A DNA stretch of 64,000 nucleotides from Brasenia schreberi (taxonomy: Eukaryota; Streptophyta; Magnoliopsida; Nymphaeales; Cabombaceae). The notes under the pieces were generated by a model. It had not been told where the DNA came from, searched no databases, and worked only from the letters and a program-made list of their open reading frames with translations. The stretch's first letter is position 1. Each line of letters starts with the position of its first letter. Positions 55,584-64,000 of this stretch are shown here, in pieces. The translations under genes and the position numbers were made by a program. The stretch covers positions 4,027,501 through 4,091,500 of the forward strand of contig JAYKKT010000056.1 of the NCBI GenBank assembly GCA_036023115.1. Reading direction: 5' to 3'.

Positions 55584-56866
55584 TAACTCTGCCTATGTAA
55601 GGGATCACCCTTGCATTACTGATCCCAAGCCCAGATAAAGGAGGAGGGTTGTGTTAGGCTTCCGACAACCAGCGTAAAATTTCGTCAGATTTTTACAACA
55701 TGGATTACAAAAATTATGAGCATTGCTTTGGGGCATCCCCGCCTAGCGACGTGCTGCAGAGCCCGAATGCAGTTAGAAGTAAGCAAGGGCCACTACATTT
55801 TCGCCCGAATGTAGTGAATCAATTGTAGAGAGGGTTCCCACATCATGGACGGGTGTGGGTAAAGAAGTTAGTCCCGCTACATTGCCGCCCGAATGTAGTG
55901 AAAAATTTTCAGAGAGGGTCTCCGCATTTTGATTATGGACGGATGCGGGGGGTAAGGAAGCTAGTCCTAGATAATAAGATTCGTATTGGTTCTTGGAATA
56001 TCGGAACATTATCGGGTAAGCTAATGAAGGTGGTAGATACTATGATTCGGAGAAAGATTCATATTCTATGTTTACAAGAGACAAAATAGGTTGGAGAAAA
56101 AGCAAAGGAGATAGAGGATACAGGTTTTAAATTATGGTACTCAGGTAAAGAAAAGGCTCGAAACGGAGTTGGTATTATCATAAATAAAGATTTAAAGGAG
56201 AGTGTAGTAGACATACAACGATATGGTGACCGAATCATGACATTGAAATTAGTGTTTGGAGCAGAGGTTTTGAATATAGTTTGTGCTTACGCACCCCAAG
56301 TAGGACTAGAAGATAGTATAAAGACAATTTTTTAAGAAGAGTTAGATAAGGTGTTTCAAAAGATTCCACAAAGGGAGATGATTTGTTTAGGAGGAGATTT
56401 AAATGGACATGTCGGTAAAGAGGCATTAGGATATCAAGGGATTCATGGAAATTTTGGTTTTGGGGATATAAACGAGGAAGGTAGGGAGATTTTAAATTTT
56501 GCTATGTCATTTGATCTATTTATAGTCAATACAATCTTCAAAAAACGAGATGAACATTTAATTACTTATAAGAGTGGCTTATCATAAACACAAATTGATT
56601 ACTTTATTTGTAGAAAAAAAGATAGAGCGTGTTGTAAAGATTGTAAGGTAATTCCAGGAGAAAGCTTAACCACCCAACATCGACTTTTAGTTATGGATTT
56701 ACAAATAAAAAAATGGACAAAGAAGAAAAGAGTGCATCGAGCTATTCAGACTAAATGGTGGAACCTCAAAAGTGAGAAAGAAGATATATTTAAACAGAAA
56801 GTCCTTCAAGGAGATGTTTGGGATTATGTTGGCACACCCTGTGATATGTGGAACAATATGGCTATA
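55584..56866 (+). pseudogene. RTE LINE copy 4, 5' half (endonuclease)
   Basis: Begins with the same 5' leader as copy 1 (AACTCTGCCTATGTAAGGG). The endonuclease shows RIGSWNIGTLSGKL (55980; the Trp that copy 1 lost), LQETK followed by TAG, GGDLNGHVGKEALGYQG (56388), FGFGDINEEGREILNFA and TQIDYFICRKK after a TAA. The linker WTKKKRVHRAIQTKWWNL follows and the copy ends at about 56866, at the same LINE position as copy 1 18370, where gypsy LTR sequence takes over. Stops at 56087, 56332 and 56584 break it. Confidence 0.9.
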
Positions 56867-57637
56867 TATATAGTTGTATCTCCCTTTCTGCTGGGTTTTA
56901 CATTTCAATTACGTGCGTTGTCTTTACATTTACACACAACACATATGTACACGTTGGCGACCTTCGGGCCCATATATATATAAGTATTTCCCTTCCACAC
57001 TTTACATTCAAGTCGAGCGGGGTTTTACATTCAAGTCGTGTGAGTTGCCTTTCAATTTATACACAACACACACGCCCACAATTGAGCCTTTCCGCTCTTA
57101 AGAAATAGCTATATTTCCCTTTTGCAATTTCCCTTTGTCTATGTCTTTTAATTTCGGGTTTTAAAGTTCAGTTGTGTGAGTTTGCATTGCATATCCGCCA
57201 TACCACGAGATAGGGCGCATACTTGCGTCAAAAGCAACCTCGAACCACCCATGCAAAATCGCCAAGACTTAGGCACTTGATGCACACATCTCATGCCTAA
57301 GTAGCTAAAATCAAAAGACATAGGAACGTGCAAAAATCCCACATGAAATAAAAATCTGCAACTAGACAAAACCAATCAATCAAAACACTTTCAAAAAGGA
57401 CATACTTGTTCAAAATCGAGTTTTCTAAAGCGTACAAACTGACCCTTGAGGATCGGTTCAAGAAGGTTTGCGACGAAAAGAGCCCACTTGTCCGCAGTCG
57501 CCCCATAAGTCAGATATTTCGAAAACTTACTTTGCTAGCTTGAGTAAGCTAGATGGCACGCCCTTTAAAGCGACTTAGACATACGAAAAGGTTCACTTCA
57601 GGCCTAAGAACTCGGAGTGGAAATTTCTGCGTGTCTA
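56867..57637 (+). repeat. Truncated 5' LTR of the plus-strand gypsy element
   Basis: Only the last 770 bp remain: leader words (GAGCCTTTCCGCTC at about 57087) and U5, ending TTTCTGCGTGTCTA. The usual terminal ACA is changed. Downstream, the primer-site region reads GCCTGGTGGGAC, matching the 3' part of the site at 47840. The left border at 56866 is in a TATATA stretch shared by LINE copy 4 and the LTR. Confidence 0.82.
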
Positions 57638-57781
57638 AAAAAATTTTCATGCCTGGTGGGACGTGGGTCTTAAGAAAAGTCGATTCAAATAAACAGACCT
57701 CTTGAAAAAATTTTCAAGAAAAAGTGTTTTAACTCTTTGTGTGTTGAATTTTCCTAGTTGGGTTTTAAAAGCATCGGAGCG

Positions 57782-59257
57782 ATGTCGAGTCCAGGCTCCC
57801 AAGTAGTGTCTAGCCATGCCTCATGCGCATTAAGTTCTCATTCTAGGAAATTTTTGAAAACTCGAGATCAAAAAGAGGAAATCGAGGAGTTAAGAAAGGA
57901 CTTTGAGGCCAAGATCAGTGCTCTTAGCCAAGAGGTTGAAGCAGCTGAGTCATGTTCGTCACATGGAGAACCAAATGCCAAAAAGAGATTTGAAAAAACT
58001 CGAAAACACAAGGAGACCTCCGCAATGGAAGGCAACCAATACCACGAATCCTTCACTCACAAGGATCGTAAAGCCCTACAGTAGCTGCTGAAAGGGCAAA
58101 ACAAAGAGAAAAGGAACTACGCCCTGTCTGATTTTCTTCCTTTAGACTATGAAACAGACAGTGACGATGAAATACCGAATTTTCATCGGTATGATGGCAT
58201 GGGAGACCCTAGGTCTCACTTGCAACTTTTCTCTCATCGAGCCCATAAGAAAAAGGACTCGATGAAATGGGTGTATTGGTTCCCTTTATCCCTCAAAGGC
58301 ACAACTTCCAAATGGCTGGCTTCCTACGATCTTAGCCAATTCGCTACTTTTAAAGAGTTAGCAAACTGCTTTATGCAGAGATTCTTGCATAACGTAGAAG
58401 TCACGCCCACTTTAAACACATTGAGGGATACAAAACAAGGTATGAACGAAGATGTCCATGCCTTTATTGTTCGATGGAGGTCCCTCCTTAGGCAAGTACG
58501 AGAACCCATATCCGAAGGGTACGCAGTAATGCTCATCCTGGATAATTTTAAAAACGAGTTGAAAACCCTTCTCTCCCTTCACGAAATCTCAACTTTCCAT
58601 AAGTTGATTAAAAAAGCATCTCTTTTTAAAACAAATTTGAAGAAAGGGATTTACGACCACTTGTGGAAAGGGAATGTGGTTTCAAAAACTCGCTTGGATA
58701 AGCCCGGCACTTATGGGCTATCCACCATGGATAAAGGGGCAAAACCCCACAAAGTTGCAAACGTCCGAGTGGATCCAAGCCCGACGAGCACTTCTAAAAA
58801 TTTTAAAAATTTTGAAAATAAAAGGGAGAAAAATTTACAAAACCCCTTTGAAAAACGGGAGTATACTCTGTTGGGGAAACCTGTGTCGGAGGTCCTAGAC
58901 CTCCTACCTGCCCAAGGAATGATCGAACTCCCCGAAATTCCTGAGGAAATCACTTCCAAAGGGAGATTTTTAAACCGATTCTACAAGTATCATCGGCTTA
59001 AAGGCCATGATACAAAGCAGTGCTTCTCCCTACTTAATAAGATTGAGAACTTGATAGCAGAGGGCCGGCTTCAGGTCACTGAGGAACCAGAGCCTGCCCA
59101 AGCTATCTTGAAAGAACCCTTCTCCAAACACGCAAGTACCAGTGAGAAGGGCAAAGAGGTATGTGCTCTCACGATTTCAAAGAGTCCGGTACATGTATGT
59201 CATTCTGGTTTTGCTACTTGTGCATCTACTCTCATCCTTCATAGGAAACTCACCTAA
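57782..59257 (+). pseudogene. Gypsy gag, one premature stop
   Basis: A frame of 491 codons from ATG 57782 is interrupted only by TAG at 58082-58084, where the minus-strand copy has CAG (Gln); this is a single C to T change. Residues about 20-60 are a charged coiled coil. From codon 125 on follows the retrotransposon gag core (PNFHRYDGMGDPRSHL, KWLASYDLSQFATFKELANCFMQRFLHNVEVTP, FIVRWRSLL). Near 58978-59010 is FYKYHRLKGHDTKQC, a zinc knuckle whose first Cys is Phe. Gag builds the particle and binds element RNA. Apart from the stop and the Cys change it looks complete. Gag and protease are in different frames. Confidence 0.9.
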
Positions 59258-59372
59258 GTAGTGATCCGGGGACCACCCAGAGTTTCGTCCCCAATTAAAC
59301 CTATTTTAAAAAATTCAAGGTACTCTAAAGCACACGAATAGAGCCATGATAGACGCGAGCCCTAGGTAGATC

Positions 59373-60440
59373 GTGGGGGAGGTGACTAGGTTCGGAAGGA
59401 TCTATCAACCCCCACATCTACAAAAAGCTAAAAAGGTGGTCAGTATACCTGGCCCCTCCAAAGCATGTATCCCTAGAGTCTCGCCAAAAGCGGACAAAGG
59501 AAAAGTTGTTTTAACCTTGTACGATTTCGAAAATCATCTTTCAAAGATTCCTATTAACATGTTTATCCTAGAGCTGATACAAACCTCGCCTAGGCATAGA
59601 CTGGTTTTAGAGAAAATTCTAGAAAGAGCCAAGGTTAGCTCAAACATAACCCCGGAGTCCCTATCAACCCAAGTGGTGTCTATAGGTGCAAAAACGCCCA
59701 TCATATTCTCAGAAGATGATATAGAAAGGCCCTACGAAGCCTACAACCAAGCCCTACATATCGAGGTGGTATTGAATCACCACTCTTTGGATAGGTGCCT
59801 AGTTGATGGGGGAGGAGGGTTCAACATCCTTTCGCTCCATGTGGCGTACCAAATCGGAGTCACCTTGACCTCTATGAATTCAAGCCCCATCGTAATCACT
59901 GGATACGATGGGAATGCGTCAAGACCCTTAGGATCCATAGAATTACCAATGGAAACCCGAGGGATAGCTCACATGGGAGTGTTCCATGTCTTGGACATCC
60001 ACCCCCACTACAACCTATTGTTGGGAAGGCCTTGGATACACAGCCTGCGTGTTGTGCCATCCACCTTCCATAGGTATATCAAAATCTCTTTTGACGACCA
60101 AATAGTGGTAATTCTAGGTGAGAGTCACTCACAGCTTCAGGAAATCCACAATTTCCCATGCCTATCAAGTTCCAAGGCCTACGAGGCCAAACTGGGGCAG
60201 ACCTTGGTCGAGCTACAAAAGCTCACACTCCAAATACCTAGGAAGGTCGTGTACATCAAAGGGCAGCCCAAGGCTAGCCCCCTCAAAACACTAACCATCC
60301 CAGGAAAGCCCAAGAGTCACCTATTTCAAAAACCCCTGCACAAAAAGCCTTATGTGCATAACATGGACGATAGCAAGTTCCACGACCACGACTTATATGA
60401 AACTTTTCCAAAAACAAAAAATCATAGAACATGTTATTGA
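59373..60440 (+). pseudogene. Gypsy protease region
   Basis: 356 codons open. It begins MGEVTRFGRIYQPPHL and has DRCLVDGGGGFNIL with the catalytic Asp at residue 145, where the usual D(S/T)G is DGG. It then has HMGVFHVLDIHPHYNLLLGRPWIHSL, the end block of Tat-type proteases. The frame stops with TGA at 60438 and continues, with more stops, through an Asn/Lys-rich linker to the RT frame at 60864. Because the minus-strand copy also lacks a standard D(S/T)G (it has DGE), the change is probably shared by the family rather than a late defect. Confidence 0.85.
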
Positions 60441-60863
60441 ACATGGGGTACATGCCATACAAGAGTCTAGGGGCACAAAACTAGGGTCTCCTAGAACCCA
60501 TACTGCCTAGGGCCAACCCAAGCCAATATGGGATCGACTATACTCCCAAAAACCAAAAACATTTGAAAAAGATGAAAAACTCAAAAAAAGAGTTGTTTGT
60601 ATAGTTCCTAAAGTTCTGGTTTTACAAAAACTCAAAAAAATCAAAATTTAGAAAAAATAAAAAACAAAACCCTTTATATAGCTGCTCCTGGTAAAAATTT
60701 GGAAAAAGCCAAAGATTTCGAAAGAAAAGTTGTCTTCATAACAAGACCAAAATTTTTGAAACCCATAGAAATCCCAAGTCAAAAATCAGGTATTTAAAAA
60801 ACCCACGCGTCAAGCTCAAATTCCCTAGGATTTAGAAACCTCGAGAATGATCAAAGCCCGAGA
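60441..60863 (+). other. A-rich linker between protease and RT
   Basis: Poly-Lys coding sequence with several stops. The same linker occurs at 41481-42184 on the minus strand. No domain recognised. Confidence 0.6.
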
Positions 60864-62981
60864 GTGGATCCTTTTGGGGAAGATCCCACTTCCGAGCTCC
60901 CAGAATTTCATAAAATTCTCGATTTTGAAAAACCTTCGAATTCAGTAGGAGGAGATTTCATAGAGATAAACCTAGGGAGTGATTCAAAGCCCAAGCACAT
61001 TAAGATAGGCGCATGTTTGCATGAGCATGAAAGATCATTCATTGCATTTTTGAAAACCTACATTGATGTGTTTGCATGGACGTATGAAGACATGCCGGGT
61101 ATAGACCCGAGAGTCGTAGAGCATCGTCTTCCCTTAGATTCGGATGCAAAACCCATAAAGCAAAAGCTTAGGAAGATACATTCGAACGTACACTCACAAG
61201 TCAAGGAGGGTTTAGAAGATCTGTTAAAAGCCGAATTTATAAAACCCATTGCGTACTCTGATTGGGTATCAAACATCGTTGTTGTTCGAAAAACTAGTGG
61301 GAAAATTCGAATATGCATCGACTTTAGAAACCTGAATAAGGCCACGCCAAAAGATAATTTCCCTTTGCCAAACATTGATTTGATAGTCGATAGTACTGCA
61401 AATCATGAGATGTTTTCGTTCATGGATGGCTATTCAGGGTATAACCAAATCAAATTAGCCCCACGAGATCAGGCTAAAACCGCTTTCACAACCCCATGGG
61501 GCACATACTGCTATACAATCATGCCCTTTGGTTTGAAAAATGCCGACGCCACCTACCAAAAAGCTATGACTATGATCTTTCATGATCAGATTCATGAGCT
61601 CGTAGAGGTATATGTGGATGATCTCTTGGCTAAGTCAAAAACTCGATGCACTCATCTCGAATGTTTGCAAAAGATTTTCGAAAGGCTTAGGCTTTACAAA
61701 GTAAAGCTAAACCCTCAAAAGTGCGTGTTTGGAGTAGAATTCGGGAAGCTTTTAGGATTTATGGTGAGCCAAAGGGATATTGAAGTCGACCCTTCTAAGT
61801 GTAGAGCCATCATAGACATGGCTCCACCCTCCAATCTCACGCAGATTCGTAGCCTCCAAGGTCGTCTACAATCCATTCGCAGGTTTATCTCAAACCTTGT
61901 AACTAAATGCAAACCCTTTAACAAACTTTTGAGAAAAGGGACGAAATTTTTATGGGATGACGATTGCCAAAAATCTTTTGAAAGATTAAAAGCATACTTA
62001 GTTAATCCCCCTGTTTTAAACCCTCCAAAGCAAGAAAAACCTCTTCTGCTTTATATTTCTGTGCATGCGGATGCTTTGGGTGCCTTGTTAGATCAATACG
62101 AGGATGATACCCACAAGGAGTATGCCATCTATTATATTTCGAAAACTCTCTTGGCTTACGAAAGGAACTATCAAGCCATGGAGAAGACATGCTTGGCCTT
62201 GGTATGGGCCTGCCAAAAATTCCGACACTATTTCCTAGATCACGAGGTCTGGATAGTGTCTAAGCTAGATTCAGTCAAGCACTTATTCGAAAAACCCATC
62301 CTCACGGGTAGATTGGGCAAATGGCAGCTCCTCTTGATGGAGTATGACCTAAAATATCACCATCAAATCTCCATTAAGGGGCAAGCCCTAGTAGACTATA
62401 TGACTGAGTTTCCCTTAGAGGATGCATATCCTACACTCGATGAAATGCCTGATGAAGGCATATTGCTAAACCAATTTCAAAACCACATTTTGGCAAATTC
62501 TTTTGAAAACAAAATGTGGAAGATGTACTTCAATGGGGCATAAAACCAAAGAGGGGCTGGCGTAGGGGTCATCTTGGTATCCCCTGAAAAGGGAGAAATC
62601 CCCATAGCAATTCGCCTAGATTTCGAATGTTCCAACAACATAGCCGAGTATGAAGCACTCATACAAAGCTTAAAAATTTCGAAAACTTTAGGGGCATTGT
62701 GCATTGAGGTCTTTGGAGATTCATTACTCGTTATAAATCAAGTTTTAAAAATTTGGCAAGTTAGAAATGAAAAGCTTCTTCCATATCACGAGTTGGCCAC
62801 TCGATTGGTCGAATCCTTCCAATCGTGTACACTCACACATATAGGAAGAGAGGACAATGGCATTGCCGATGCCCTCTCATCCTTGGGTTCAGCCCTAAGG
62901 GTCGATCCCACTTTGGAAACCCGATCCTTAGAAATATGGCATACACCTACTTCATCCACACACGATTTGGAAATTTACTAA
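60864..62981 (+). pseudogene. Gypsy pol: RT, RNase H and second RNase H
   Basis: The frame 60864-62543 (559 codons) holds RT blocks IRICIDFRNLNKATPKDN, YNQIKLAPRDQAKTAFTTPWGTYCYTIMPFGLKNADATYQ and the active site Tyr250-Val-Asp-Asp253. RNase H follows with LLLYISVHADALGALL and YERNYQAMEKTCLALVWACQKFRHYF. A linker (KYHHQISIKGQALVDYMTEFPLE) leads to the second RNase H, which starts KMYFNGA, then TAA at 62541, then NQRGAGVGVILVSPEKG. That domain ends GREDNGIADALSSLG. In the minus-strand copy the TAA site is Arg and the Asn is Asp. So the second RNase H here has lost its first catalytic Asp. The frame is otherwise continuous to a TAA at 62979. The dual RNase H is the Tat hallmark. Confidence 0.92.
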
Positions 62982-64000
62982 AACAACCTAGATTCTGATG
63001 GAAAACCTTGGTTTTATGACATAAAGTGTTTTTTAGAGAATGAGGGATGTGCTGAAAATGCCACATCCAAGGATAAGGCATTCATCCGAAAAATTTCTAC
63101 CCGACATGGGCACGCTATTCATATCCCCTCATCTTCATTGCATTCCGTGGTCAGCCCCTAACCATTTACCATGTGAGCGTTTGATATTGTAGAACCAATA
63201 TTTCCAAAGGCATTGAATGGGCATAGGTCCATTTTAGCAGCCATTGAATACTTTTCCAAATGGGTCGAAGCCACCTCCCTGACCAATGTCCAGGGGCAAC
63301 ATGTGGTGGCTTTCATTAGGAAAAATATCTTGGCTCGATTTGGGGTTCCAAAGGACCTAGTGTCCGATAATGGCATCCCCTTCAAAAACGAGAGGATGGT
63401 TAAGTTATGTAACACGTATGGCATAACTCACCACTTCTCATCGCCCTACTACCCTCAAGGCAACGGCCAAGCTGAAGCCACCAATAAGACTCTCATAAGC
63501 ATTATTGAGAAAACTTTAGAGAAGGGTAGAACGTGGCATGAGAAGCTGGATGAAGCCTTATGAGCTTATAGGACTTTCATCCGAACTCCCACAAATGCCA
63601 CACCATTTGAGTTGGTCTATGACACAAATGCCATTCTCCCCATTCATACCAAAATTCATTCATTTCATACATCCATGGCACTCGACCTTCCCCTAGAGAT
63701 GCTTCAGCATGCTAGGATGGTCGAACTAGACTTGTTAGATGAGAGGCGACTCCTTGCTATGGATCATGCTCATGCATACTGGCAAAAGATAGCCCGATAC
63801 TATGAGAAACATATGAAACCTCGCCACTTTGAAGTGGGAGATCTCGTTTTGAAAATCATCCACTATCGTGGCCCACATCCACTTGAAAAGTGGCGGCCCA
63901 AGTGGGATGGCCCTTATGTTATACGTGGCACCACCACAAACAACTCTTATTGGTTGATCGATGTAGAAGGTAGGAATTTAGCAGATCCTATCAATATTCA
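62982..64000 (+). pseudogene. Gypsy integrase with zinc-finger deletion, cut by window edge
   Basis: The sequence reads KAFIRKISTRH and then jumps at about 63108 to GHAIHIPSSSLHSVVS. Compared with 5063-5310 and the minus-strand copy, about 235 bp are missing, including the whole HHCC zinc finger. The core then follows: AFDIVEP (after TAA and TGA near 63160-63175), NGHRSILAAIEYFSKWVEATSLTN, SDNGIPF (63364) and PQGNGQAEATNKT (63459). A TGA at 63561 replaces Trp in LWAYRT. The C-terminal part shows HFEVGDLVLKIIH and KWRPKWDGPYVI and runs off the edge at NLADPINIQ. Inactive. Confidence 0.9.

Larger units (their letters stand above)
56867..64000 (+). mobile_element. Tat-like gypsy element, plus strand, runs off the right edge
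   Basis: Order: truncated 5' LTR, primer-site region, gag, protease, RT, RNase H, second RNase H and integrase. It is the best-kept element of the window. Protease to integrase is one frame from 59373 to the window edge with only a handful of stops. Gag is in a different frame. The 3' untranslated region and 3' LTR lie beyond the window. Confidence 0.92.

Noticed and set aside
1..64000. tRNA, rRNA or other structured RNA genes
   Set aside because: No cloverleaf-like or rRNA sequence was recognised by eye; a tRNAscan or Infernal search would be decisive.

Overview
The window is nuclear DNA from a flowering plant with a repeat-rich genome. The evidence is one intact plantacyanin gene (plant TATA box, GT-AG intron, AATAAA signal) in a background of plant-type transposable elements: Ty3/gypsy elements with the extra second RNase H typical of the Tat branch, chromovirus-like gypsy, Ty1/copia, RTE- and L1-clade LINEs and a hAT relic. 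The species cannot be read from the sequence. I see no tRNA, rRNA, CRISPR array or bacterial-type operon.

Layout. 1-2.6 kb: gene-free. 2.6-4.3 kb: decayed hAT transposon. 4.8-9.55 kb: 3' half of a Tat-like gypsy element with its 3' LTR. 9.55-14.2 kb: promoter region and the two-exon plantacyanin gene (12894-13990), the only gene that looks functional. 14.2-16.0 kb: microsatellites and AT-rich repeats. 16.0-16.6 kb: L1-type LINE fragment. 16.9-20.5 kb: relic of a very-long-chain 3-oxoacyl-CoA reductase (KCR) exon, split by a full-length 3.2 kb RTE-type LINE with a 19-bp target-site duplication. 21.5-24.1 kb: two copia remnants, one inserted in the other. 24.1-28.0 kb: a 2.93 kb gypsy solo LTR nested in another LTR of the same family. 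28.0-31.7 kb: second RTE LINE, carrying a 1.87 kb solo LTR. 31.7-35.9 kb: LTR fragment and a dead chromovirus-like pol. 36.0-53.4 kb: stacked Tat-like elements mostly on the minus strand, including a 2.94 kb solo LTR inside a gag gene. 53.4-56.9 kb: two more RTE LINE fragments. 56.9-64 kb: the best-preserved Tat-like element, plus strand, running off the right edge.

Nothing here forms a working pathway. The interest is in the insertion history: three solo LTRs with readable target-site duplications (two exact, one with a single mismatch), an empty-site paralogue, nested insertions landing in the same part of U3, short filler and microhomology junctions, and a small hairpin motif repeated many times in the gypsy LTR leader. 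I found no convincing previously undescribed biological system.
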